DNA of 64,000 nt from Chelatococcus sp. YT9 (GTDB lineage: Bacteria; Pseudomonadota; Alphaproteobacteria; Rhizobiales; Beijerinckiaceae), in NCBI RefSeq assembly GCF_018398315.1, contig NZ_JAHBRW010000001.1, forward strand, positions 2,550,501-2,614,500. Direction: 5' to 3'. Shown in pieces: positions 21,966-29,835 of this stretch. Position numbers and translations under genes: made by a program. Below the pieces are notes generated by a model. The model searched no databases and was not told the DNA's origin. It saw only the letters and a list, made by a program, of their open reading frames with translations. Numbering within the stretch: the first letter of the stretch is position 1; each line of letters opens with the position of its first letter.

Positions 21966-22028
21966 GGGCGTTCCGCCGGGTCGAGTATGCTGGCTAGACG
22001 CAAAATGTTGCAGGTATTCACGGTCCAC

Positions 22029-22256
22029 GTTTTATTTTTATCTGAATAACGCATCAATTTTCTCCTCACTTCCATCCTGTTGCGAGAAAAAATTGCCCCT
22101 CCGGGGGGTGCGCGAAAGATAGTGAAATGCCCGTTCGGAACGATTAAAAAAATATTGGTGGTTGTGCTTAGAAGGCGTCAATTTGCGTATATGCGTGAGA
22201 GCCGAGATCTTTAGTCTAAGCGCTTTATTATTTATAATCATGTGAATATGGTTCTG
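22029..22256 (-). other. AT-rich spacer between the two azlC genes
   Basis: About 230 bases with far lower GC content than the surroundings, including runs such as TTTTATTTTTATC and GATTAAAAAAATATT. No gene is credible here. It could carry a separate promoter for the downstream azlC-azlD pair or be a remnant of the duplication or insertion that placed two azlC copies side by side. Confidence 0.45.
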
Positions 22257-23042
22257 TTATTGCTTTGAGCCTGCGTTGCAGGTCATCGAATTCGGCGTGG
22301 TCTCCTTGACATCCTCGGTCTCGGTCTCGGTCTCGGGCGCGGTCGCATAGGCTGCGGCAATGCCCGCCATCGCGCCCGCCGCCACGTGCCAGGGTGGACC
22401 GAGCGCGAGATAGGTGAGGGCGGCTGCGCCTCCGCTTGCGGCGATGGTGATCGCCGTCGTGCGCCCCCTCCAAAACCCCGCGATCAACCCGATGAAGAGC
22501 GCGGTGAATGCGAAATCGGCGCCGATGCTTCTGGGATCGCCGAGCAGTGAGCCGACTGCCGCGCCGACGAGCGTCGAGCCGACCCAGGCCGTGGGAAGCA
22601 GCGTTGCCAGGGCAAACCAATAGGCCGGGGTCAGGGGAGCGGCGACGGCGCGTCGCTCGGCGAGCGCCCACGTTTCGTCTGTGAGGAAATGGAACCCGAG
22701 GTACCGCTGGAGGGGCGAGAACAGCTGCGTCTTGGGTGTGAGCGAGGCGCCCATGAGCACATGCCGGGCATTGATCAGCAGGGTTGAGAAAACGAGGGCT
22801 GCTATAGGGACCGGCGCAGCCCAGAGTTCTATCGCGGCGAACTGGGAGCCGCCCGCAAAGACGAGCGCGGACATCAGCCCTGCCTCGGCGACGGTCAAAC
22901 CCTTGGCGCTGCAAAGCGCGCCGAACAGAAGCCCGATCGGCACCGCGGCGATCGCCACCGGTATGATCGCGGCAAACCCCGCGCGCCATTCACGGTTGCG
23001 GGCATGGTGGTGTAACGGCGTGTGCTGTCCGCGGTCCAGCAT
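22257..23042 (-). CDS. AzlC-family branched-chain amino acid permease (second copy)
   Basis: Membrane protein of 261 residues, paralogous to the AzlC at 21144-21965. Shared blocks include PIGLLFGALCSAKGLTVAEAGL, LVFAGGSQFAAIELW and STLLINARHVLMGASL. The C-terminus ends in an acidic ET-repeat tail (APETETETED) encoded by a short CTCGGT tandem repeat. ATG 23042 with GAGG six bases upstream is chosen over a TTG at 23048. It has no adjacent azlD of its own and follows the AraC regulator after about 46 bases, so it is probably the first structural gene of that transcript. Confidence 0.85.
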   Translation of the reverse strand: MLDRGQHTPLHHHARNREWRAGFAAIIPVAIAAVPIGLLFGALCSAKGLTVAEAGLMSALVFAGGSQFAAIELWAAPVPIAALVFSTLLINARHVLMGASLTPKTQLFSPLQRYLGFHFLTDETWALAERRAVAAPLTPAYWFALATLLPTAWVGSTLVGAAVGSLLGDPRSIGADFAFTALFIGLIAGFWRGRTTAITIAASGGAAALTYLALGPPWHVAAGAMAGIAAAYATAPETETETEDVKETTPNSMTCNAGSKQ

Positions 23043-23088
23043 GGGCAACCTCGAAGGTGCGAGGGAAGAACGTCAGAACATGTCGTGC

Positions 23089-23946
23089 TCAGGATACCGC
23101 TGCCCGGTAGGCGCCCGGGGTGATGCCAATGCGGGCCTTGAAGGCCCGGGTAAGATGGGCCTGGTCGCAGAAGCCCGTGGCTGCCGCCGCTTCGGCTGGC
23201 GTAGCGCCGCGCCGCAGGGCCTCTTGGGCGGCGATGACTCGCCGGTCGACAAGGAAGGCATGCGGTGTCATCCCGGTCTCCTGGCGAAAAGCGCTGATCA
23301 GACGATGGCGCGGCAACCCCGCTGCAGTCGCCAGATGGCTGAGCGAGAGATCATCAGCGTAGTGGTCCGCGATCAGGCGCCCGATCTGCGCGACCCGATC
23401 CGCCTCCCGTCCCCTCGTGGCCGGCGGCCTGATCTGCGCATGTCGCGCCAGGCAATGGGCATAGGCGCGATAGAGCAACTCCTCGCCGGCTTGGACGTCT
23501 GACTGCGCATCCATTGCGACATGGGCGGCCACAAAGAGCGCGACGCCAGCCGGATCGTGGACCACCGGTTCCGGAAAATAAGGCGTCGCTGTCACCTCTT
23601 TCTCGCTGATCTCGGCGGCGATCTGGCGCAACAGCTCGATGGACGGATAGCTCATCCGGTAGCAGTAGCCGTCCCCATGGGGGGCGCCGTCATGGACCTC
23701 GTTGGGGTTGACGAAGACGAAGTCTCCCGGTCCGGCATAGCCGCGCATGCCGCGGACGGTCCATGTCTCGCAGCCGGCGATGACGGAGCCTATAACGAAA
23801 GTGTCATGCGTGTGGGGTACGTAGCGATAGGTGCGGAACGTCGCAGTCAGGCAATCGAGCGCCGCGAAATTCGGACAGGCAAAGAAGCGTGTGCGCTCCC
23901 CCTGACTCAGGGCGAAGATGCCCATGGCTTCGTTGGTGGCTGACAT
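23089..23946 (-). CDS. AraC-family transcriptional regulator
   Basis: Regulator of 285 residues. The N-terminal half is an AraC-type sensing cupin: RYVPHTHDTFVIGSVIAG is the usual opening, and GDFVFVNPNEVHDGAPHG carries the conserved NPxEVHDG turn. The C-terminal half (about 185-285) has two helix-turn-helix motifs, LSLSHLATAAGLPRHRLISAF and the AAAATGFCDQAHLTRAFK / GITPGAYR signature. This subclass is often encoded next to amino acid exporters, and here the next gene is an AzlC permease, so it likely controls that export operon in response to an amino acid. The start could also be GTG 23976. Confidence 0.88.
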   Translation of the reverse strand: MSATNEAMGIFALSQGERTRFFACPNFAALDCLTATFRTYRYVPHTHDTFVIGSVIAGCETWTVRGMRGYAGPGDFVFVNPNEVHDGAPHGDGYCYRMSYPSIELLRQIAAEISEKEVTATPYFPEPVVHDPAGVALFVAAHVAMDAQSDVQAGEELLYRAYAHCLARHAQIRPPATRGREADRVAQIGRLIADHYADDLSLSHLATAAGLPRHRLISAFRQETGMTPHAFLVDRRVIAAQEALRRGATPAEAAAATGFCDQAHLTRAFKARIGITPGAYRAAVS

Positions 23947-24091
23947 GGGCCCGTGCTGCGTTGCGTTTCCTTCCACGCGCGAATTTTAACGCCGCAGATT
24001 TCTCTGTCTTGAAAAAAAGTTATGGCCGGCTCAGGCCCTGCCCGAACCGACCGCTGTTGCGCCGTTTCGCCGCCAACCTGGCGGCATCAGC

Positions 24092-24274
24092 TTATTTCCG
24101 GGTCTGTTGATCGCGGTCCTTGCCAGCGCCGGGCGCAGACTGCGGGTTGTGCTGGCCAGAGGAGCCAGACGCGCTCTGCGTGCCGCTGCTCTGCGTGTGA
24201 CCCTTTGAAGGATGCATGTTCTTCTGCATGTCCTTCTGGCCCTGCTTGCCTTCATGTCCACCTTGGTTCGGCAT
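24092..24274 (-). CDS. Small hydrophilic Gly/Gln/Lys-rich protein (60 aa)
   Basis: I do not recognise a named family. The 60-residue product (starting MPNQGGHEGKQGQKDMQKN) is wholly hydrophilic, low in complexity and rich in Gly, Gln, Ser, Lys and His, with no hydrophobic core, so it is probably disordered. It resembles in style the small KGG-type stress proteins, but the motif itself is not evident. AAGGAG lies six bases before ATG 24274 and decides the start over an ATG six bases upstream. It is flanked by AT-rich DNA. Confidence 0.6.
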   Translation of the reverse strand: MPNQGGHEGKQGQKDMQKNMHPSKGHTQSSGTQSASGSSGQHNPQSAPGAGKDRDQQTRK

Positions 24275-24637
24275 GATCATCTCCTTATGATCCTATGCGT
24301 GACCCGATGTGCCGGCGAAACGTCGAGGGGATCTTTACCGTGTACTCCGCCCATCACCGGCGCCATTAAAATAGCTGGGGCGGAACTTTGTTCCGTGATT
24401 TATTTTAAGACTTGGAGTAGAAACACGCGAAAATGTAATGCGCCGGAAATATGTTTTAATGTTGGATTTTATGTGCTTGCGAATTTTCAAGCATAAAGCC
24501 TAGATTAAGTTTCCGCCGATCTGTAAAGATCAAGTTTCCCACCGCGCTATATTTTCCTTCGCTTCGTATGCCGGGTACCTGCGGGCCGCGATGGAGCGGC
24601 CCGTTGAAGGTCATCGCCGATGATGAAGCGTGGCGGC
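24275..24637. other. AT-rich intergenic region with a CGGAAC palindrome
   Basis: About 360 bases without a credible gene, lying upstream of the small minus-strand gene and downstream of the helicase gene. It contains CGGAAC-TTT-GTTCCG (24381-24395), a perfect hexamer inverted repeat that could be an operator or a general-stress GGAAC element. I could not find a matching -10 element at the expected spacing. Confidence 0.4.
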
Positions 24638-27061
24638 TCAGCCTTGTCTCTGGACGAAGCTGTCCAGCACCATCTTGCGACCGGCCTTGTCGAAATCGAC
24701 GGTCAGCTTGTTGCCATCGACGGCCGCCACGGAGCCGGGCCCGAACTTGATGTGGAATACGCGGTCCGAGGGCGCGAATTCGGAAGCCGGTCCCGATGAC
24801 TTGGCGACGAGCTCGCCCTCGATAAGCAGGCCGCCACGCCCGGGACCTGACGAGCTCCCGTAGCCGCCCCTCCCTTGCGCGAAGCCTCCGCGGCTGCCGC
24901 CACCTCCAAGTCCGCCCTTGTTCTGGGCGCGCTGCCAGCCCGGCGTGGCGTAGGACGATGAGAACGATTCCACGTCATCGAAGCGGCTTTTGCCGTAACC
25001 GCCGTAGGAGAAGGCGGCAGGGGCCTCGGTGACCTCCACATTGGCTTCAGGTAGCTCGTCAATGAAGCGGCTGGGGATCGTCGCGTTCCACAGGCCGTGG
25101 ATTCGGCGGTTGGAGGCGAAATAGATCTTGGCGCGGCGCCGGGCACGCGTGATGCCGACATGGGCAAGGCGGCGCTCCTCTTCCAGCCCTGCGCGCCCGC
25201 TCTCGTCGAGGGCGCGCTGATTGGGAAACAACCCTTCTTCCCAGCCGGGCAGGAACACCGTGTCGAACTCAAGTCCTTTTGCCGCGTGGAGGGTCATCAG
25301 GCTGACGCGGTCTTCCGTGTCATTCTCGACGGCATCCATGACCAGCGAGACGTGTTCCAGAAAGCTCCGGAGGTCGGGAAATTCCTCAAGGCTGCGGACG
25401 AGCTCCTTGAGGTTCTCCAGCCGTCCAGCCGCTTCCGCGGACCGGTCCTTCTGCCACATCTCCGTATAACCGGACTCCTCCAGGATCATCTCGGCGAGTT
25501 CCGTCTGCGGCGTACTGTCGATCAGCGAACTCCAGCGCGAGAAAGCTGCCAGCAGCTCGCGCAGGGAGCTGCGCGGCTTCGGCTTCAGCTCCTCTGTCTC
25601 CACGATGAAGCGTGCCGCTTCCATCAGCGGGATCCGCGCTGCCCGGGCATGGGCATGGAGCACCTGCACGGTCGCATCGCCGAGGCCGCGCTTCGGCGTG
25701 TTCAGGATGCGTTCGAAGGCGAGATCGTCAGCAGGCTGGGCGACGCAGCGGAAATAGGCCAGCGCGTCGCGGATCTCCATGCGCTCATAAAAGCGCGGAC
25801 CGCCGATCACGCGGTAGGGTAGCCCGAGTTGCACCAAGCGATCTTCAAGCTCGCGCATCTGTGCCGAAATGCGCACGAGGATGGCGATCTCCGAGAGATT
25901 GTGACCCTTTGCCTGCAAGGCCTCGATTTCCTCGCCGACAAGGCGCGCTTCCTCCTCCGAATCCCAGGCGCCGGTGATCGTCACCTTCTCGCCTGGCTCG
26001 TCGTCGGTGCGCAGCGTCTTGCCAAGCCGCCCTTCATTGTGGGCGATGAGATGCGAGGCCGCGGCAAGGATATGGGCGTGCGAGCGGTAGTTCCGCTCCA
26101 GTCGCACCACCACGGCTCCCGGAAAATCGTGCTCGAAGCGCAGGATGTTGTCGACCTCCGCGCCACGCCAGCCATAGATCGACTGGTCATCGTCACCGAC
26201 ACACGCGAGGTTGCGCTGGCCAGGCTCGCGCCCCTGGGCGAGCAGCCGGAGCCAGAGATATTGCGCGACGTTGGTGTCCTGATATTCGTCCACCAGCATG
26301 TAGCGGAAGCGCTTCTGATACTGGGCGAGGACGTCCGGATGCTCGCGGAACAGCCGGATGGTCTCGGTCAGGAGATCCCCGAAATCCGCGGCGTTCAGGA
26401 TCTTCAGACGTTCCTGATAGTGACGGTAGAGGTCAGTGCCGCGGCCATTCGCGAAGGCGGCGCCCTCGCCGTGTGGCACCTGGTCAGGGCCGAGCGCGCG
26501 GTTCTTCCAGCCATCGATGAGACTCGCAAGCTGGCGCGCCGGCCAGCGCTTCTCATCGAGATTGGCGGCTTGGATCACCTGCTTCAGGAGGCGGATCTGG
26601 TCATCCACGTCGAGAATGGTGAAATCGCTGCGAAGGCCGACGAGTTCGGCATGGCGGCGCAGGATCTTGGTGGAGATGGCGTGGAAGGTGCCGAGCCAGG
26701 GCATTCCCTCGGCGGCCGGGCCGACCAGCAGGCCGACACGCGCCTTCATCTCCCGCGCCGCCTTGTTGGTGAAGGTGACGGCGAGGATGTCGGAAGGCCG
26801 CGCCCGGCCCGTCGCGATGAGATGGGCGATCCGCGTGGTCAGCACCCTCGTTTTGCCCGTGCCGGCGCCGGCGAGCACCAGCACCGGCCCCTCCGTGGTC
26901 TCCACCGCGAGGCGCTGCTCCTGGTTGAGGCCAGCAAGATAGGCGGCGGGTGCGGCCTGCGCCCGGGCGCGCTCGCTGAGGCTCCCGCCGCGCGGCGCGA
27001 GACGTGTGTCGTCCGGCCTGCCGTCAAGCTGAGGATGGGTTCTATTGATGCCTTGATTCAT
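24638..27061 (-). CDS. uvrD: UvrD/PcrA-type ATP-dependent 3'-5' DNA helicase
   Basis: Superfamily 1A helicase of 807 residues. Motif I GAGTGKTR is near residue 65, motif II LVDEYQDTN, motif III VGDDDQSIYGWRGA, motif V LMTLHAAKGLEFD and motif VI VGITRARRRAKIYFA are all intact. After the core comes a Gly/Ser-rich linker of about 60 residues, then a C-terminal domain (VFHIKFGPGSVAAVDGNKLTVDFD) that in PcrA/UvrD binds RNA polymerase. ATG 27061 with AAGGTCG upstream is preferred to the ATG at 27079. Roles in excision repair and displacing RNA polymerase follow from the family. Confidence 0.93.
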   Translation of the reverse strand: MNQGINRTHPQLDGRPDDTRLAPRGGSLSERARAQAAPAAYLAGLNQEQRLAVETTEGPVLVLAGAGTGKTRVLTTRIAHLIATGRARPSDILAVTFTNKAAREMKARVGLLVGPAAEGMPWLGTFHAISTKILRRHAELVGLRSDFTILDVDDQIRLLKQVIQAANLDEKRWPARQLASLIDGWKNRALGPDQVPHGEGAAFANGRGTDLYRHYQERLKILNAADFGDLLTETIRLFREHPDVLAQYQKRFRYMLVDEYQDTNVAQYLWLRLLAQGREPGQRNLACVGDDDQSIYGWRGAEVDNILRFEHDFPGAVVVRLERNYRSHAHILAAASHLIAHNEGRLGKTLRTDDEPGEKVTITGAWDSEEEARLVGEEIEALQAKGHNLSEIAILVRISAQMRELEDRLVQLGLPYRVIGGPRFYERMEIRDALAYFRCVAQPADDLAFERILNTPKRGLGDATVQVLHAHARAARIPLMEAARFIVETEELKPKPRSSLRELLAAFSRWSSLIDSTPQTELAEMILEESGYTEMWQKDRSAEAAGRLENLKELVRSLEEFPDLRSFLEHVSLVMDAVENDTEDRVSLMTLHAAKGLEFDTVFLPGWEEGLFPNQRALDESGRAGLEEERRLAHVGITRARRRAKIYFASNRRIHGLWNATIPSRFIDELPEANVEVTEAPAAFSYGGYGKSRFDDVESFSSSYATPGWQRAQNKGGLGGGGSRGGFAQGRGGYGSSSGPGRGGLLIEGELVAKSSGPASEFAPSDRVFHIKFGPGSVAAVDGNKLTVDFDKAGRKMVLDSFVQRQG

Positions 27062-27243
27062 ATGGCGACCTTGGACCAAAACGCGAACGGCGTCGAGAGC
27101 GCCATTGAGCTCGTATCCGGCAGCGGAACTTCGATCGCCAGAACGAGCGCGCTAGCGGCCAAGCTCTGAAGTCATCGCGACAATAACAAGAAACGAAGGT
27201 CGCCACGCTGCGGGCTCAGACACTCGATCTGTGTAGTCAAGTC

Positions 27244-27552
27244 ATGAACGACAATTTTCGCGCGAGATCCAGCCGTAAAGCACGATACATGGATATATGT
27301 TCGAGCCTCGTCAACCTGGCGAGGCTCATAGGCCTTTGTGGAGCCGTCGCAATCTGGTGCCACACAGTTCATTTCAACGCTGCACAGGCGGAAGATGCGG
27401 ATCGGAGCGAGTTCGAACGCGATTTCCGGAGGCAGAATGAAATCATTATGAAGCATATGCAGAACGCGCTCGACCGGCAGAAGCAGCAACAGAGCGGGCA
27501 CCGCCAGATCGAGCGGGAGTTCAGACGATCGCTCGACCGGGGCATGCACTGA
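27244..27552 (+). CDS. Small secreted hypothetical protein (102 aa), Arg/Gln-rich
   Basis: Unrecognised protein of 102 residues. A basic N-terminus and hydrophobic stretch (about 24-45) end in a plausible signal peptidase site AQA|ED near residue 49. The mature part is highly charged: FERDFRRQNEIIMKHMQNAL, then a KQQQ run and REFRRSLDR, predicted helical or coiled coil. The gene at 27701-28000 has the same architecture and shares the F-x-R-(D/E)-(F/Y)-x-RQN motif, so the two look like diverged paralogues. No clear ribosome binding site; ATG 27289 is an alternative start. Periplasmic location is inferred. Confidence 0.6.
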   Translation: MNDNFRARSSRKARYMDICSSLVNLARLIGLCGAVAIWCHTVHFNAAQAEDADRSEFERDFRRQNEIIMKHMQNALDRQKQQQSGHRQIEREFRRSLDRGMH

Positions 27553-27700
27553 CGCCTGTGCGGCCGATCTTGACGCCAGACGGGAAGCGCTCCCCACAGC
27601 CTTCAACCAATCAACATGCCCTTGGTGGCGGTGGCGTCGGCCACCATATGTAATAACGTCCGCCCCGTGTGGGGTAGAGGATAGATGGAGGCGGGGCAAG

Positions 27701-28000
27701 ATGTGGCAGAGATCGGTTGAAGAGGTGGCGGTCACACCCGGTCAGCGGCTTCTCAGACTTACTGCAGGGGCGTTCCTGACGCTGGTGGCAACGCTCTCGT
27801 TTGCTTATGCCCAAAACGATGCGCAATTCCAGCGCGAGTACCAGCGACAGAACCGCGCCATCGAGCGTCAGTTGCAGGACAACAGTCAGCAACAGCTCCA
27901 GCAGCAGCAGATGAACCAGATTCGCAACCAGCAGATGCGGCAGCAGCTGACACCTCCGCCCTATGTACCGCCGCCGCCGGTTCAGAATTTCCGCAGATAG
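27701..28000 (+). CDS. Small secreted Gln-rich hypothetical protein (99 aa)
   Basis: Unrecognised protein of 99 residues. A hydrophobic segment (about 18-37) ends in a good cleavage site AYA|QN. The mature chain begins with FQREYQRQNRAIERQLQ, continues as a Gln-rich stretch and finishes with a Pro-rich tail (TPPPYVPPPPVQ). GGAGG is nine bases upstream of ATG 27701. It shares the signal-peptide layout and the FxR(E/D)(Y/F)xRQN motif with the product at 27244-27552. Secreted to the periplasm by inference; function unknown. Confidence 0.65.
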   Translation: MWQRSVEEVAVTPGQRLLRLTAGAFLTLVATLSFAYAQNDAQFQREYQRQNRAIERQLQDNSQQQLQQQQMNQIRNQQMRQQLTPPPYVPPPPVQNFRR

Positions 28001-28146
28001 GCCGCTCTGCCCTTCAGCCGCGAGAACAACGAAAGGCTGTTTCGGGAGCCGATACCTTGTTTTCGTTTCGACACCGTCCGCAAGCGCAGCTAAAAGGGCC
28101 CTTGACCATGCCGCGGCTGCGCCTCGAATGTCGCGGGTGAGGCAAG

Positions 28147-29577
28147 ATGAAGGGGTCGATCGAGATGTTGCAAGCCGCGCCAACCGCCACTCGTCCTTCT
28201 CCGGATGCGGTCGCAGCCGTGATCAAGGTGCTGGCCGCCGACTTCGGGTCGCGGCTGGTGACGAGCCATGCGGTCCGCGAGCAGCACAGCAACACGTTGA
28301 CCTGGGTACAGAGCCAGCCCCCGGATGCCGTCGTGTTCCCCGAGACGACTGAGGACGTGGTGGCGATCGTGAAGCTCTGCGCCGAGCATCGGGTACCGGT
28401 CATTCCCTTCGGGACGGGCACGTCGTTCGAGGGGCATGTGAACGCGCCGCTTGGCGGGATCTCGGTCGATACCAGTCTGATGAAGAAGGTCATCGCGGTC
28501 CACGCGGAGGATCTCAGCTGCGTGGTCGAACCCGGTGTCACGCGCAAGGAGCTCAACGACTTCCTCCGCGATCAGGGCCTGTTCTTCCCGATCGACCCCG
28601 GTGCGGACGCCTCCATCGGCGGTATGACCGCGACGCGTGCCTCCGGCACCAATGCCGTGCGCTACGGCACGATGAAGGACAATGTTCTGTCCTTGACTGT
28701 GGTCACGCCCGAGGGGGAGGTCGTCAAGACTGCGAGCCGGGCGAAGAAATCCTCCGCCGGCTATGACCTGACGCGCCTCTTCGTCGGGTCAGAGGGCACC
28801 CTCGGCATCATCACATCCATCACCCTCAAGCTGCATGGCATTCCTGAGGCTGTATCCGCCGGCATCTGCCCGTTTCCCTCGGTCCACGCGGCCTGCGATG
28901 CCACTATCCTCACCATCCAGACGGGTTTGCCGGTCGCTCGGATCGAGCTTCTGGACCAGACCATGGTGCGGGCGGTGAACCTGCACTCGAAGCTTGGCTT
29001 GCCGGAGAGTCCGTTGCTGTTGCTGGAGTTTCACGGCACGGAGGCGAGCGTGCGCGAGCAAGCGGAGCGCTTTGGCGAAATCGCCGAGGACCTCGGGGGC
29101 GGGCCCTTCATCTGGGAGACCAAGGCGGAAGATCGCTCCCGGCTCTGGCAGGCGCGCCATGACGCCTACTGGGCGACCCTCGCCCTCCGGCCGGGCGCGC
29201 GGCCAGTGCCCACCGACGTTTGCGTGCCGATCTCGCAGCTTGCCGATTGTGTCGAAGAGACTCGGGCTGATATTGCTGAGATCGGGCTGATCGCGCCGAT
29301 CGTTGGCCATGTTGGCGACGGTAACTTCCATGTCCAGCCGCTTGTGAACACCGATGATCCGGCCGAGATCGAAGTGTTGGAGGCATTTCTGAAGCGCCTC
29401 GTGATGCGCGCGCTGGCCATGGGCGGCACCTGTACCGGCGAGCACGGGGTCGGTCAGAAGAAGATGCACTATCTCGAGGCGGAGCATGGCGCGCCGGCGC
29501 TTGATCTGATGGCGCGAATCAAGCGGGCGATCGATCCGCTCAACATCATGAATCCCGGCAAGATCGTCGACGTTTAA
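28147..29577 (+). CDS. FAD-linked D-lactate/glycolate-type dehydrogenase
   Basis: FAD-binding oxidoreductase of 476 residues. The PCMH FAD domain occupies about residues 55-230, with VIPFGTGTSFEGHV, the DPGADASIGGM turn and LFVGSEGTLGIITSITLKL. The C-terminal FAD-oxidase domain has the VGHVGDGNFHVQP metal/substrate motif and the terminal TCTGEHGVGQKK with NPGKIVDV. This is the layout of D-lactate dehydrogenase (cytochrome) and GlcD. With no glcE or glcF partner nearby, a D-lactate-type enzyme is more likely than a glycolate oxidase subunit. Start could be ATG 28147 or 28165. Electron acceptor cannot be told from sequence. Confidence 0.88.
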   Translation: MKGSIEMLQAAPTATRPSPDAVAAVIKVLAADFGSRLVTSHAVREQHSNTLTWVQSQPPDAVVFPETTEDVVAIVKLCAEHRVPVIPFGTGTSFEGHVNAPLGGISVDTSLMKKVIAVHAEDLSCVVEPGVTRKELNDFLRDQGLFFPIDPGADASIGGMTATRASGTNAVRYGTMKDNVLSLTVVTPEGEVVKTASRAKKSSAGYDLTRLFVGSEGTLGIITSITLKLHGIPEAVSAGICPFPSVHAACDATILTIQTGLPVARIELLDQTMVRAVNLHSKLGLPESPLLLLEFHGTEASVREQAERFGEIAEDLGGGPFIWETKAEDRSRLWQARHDAYWATLALRPGARPVPTDVCVPISQLADCVEETRADIAEIGLIAPIVGHVGDGNFHVQPLVNTDDPAEIEVLEAFLKRLVMRALAMGGTCTGEHGVGQKKMHYLEAEHGAPALDLMARIKRAIDPLNIMNPGKIVDV

Positions 29578-29835
29578 TGCGCAGATGCCCTCGAAATGCC
29601 AATCGGGGGCGCTATGGTGTGGCAAGTTGTGCCGCAAGATGTGTTCGCTGCACGGTGTGTGGGTACCGGCGCGGCGACTCACGGCGCAGCTCATACCGTT
29701 TTGGCCAAAATACTTGGTGTCCCTCGCCATTTTTTGACGGGAACCCGTTACTATAGGTCTGACCGTGGTGGCCGCCTGGCCGCGTTCTCTCGCAACCGAC
29801 TGCCCATGACCGACTGATCCCATGAGTCTAGAAGC

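Noticed and set aside
24381-24395. GGAAC palindrome as a general stress (EcfG) promoter
   Set aside because: No CGTT-like element at 16-17 bases on either strand, so only the palindrome is reported.
25829-27169. Plus-strand frame of 446 codons opposite the helicase
   Set aside because: Antisense to an intact UvrD/PcrA gene; no motif seen.
29578-29835. Small frame of 73 codons at 29596-29817 in the gap before the AsmA gene
   Set aside because: No ribosome binding site, signal or family resemblance; treated as chance.
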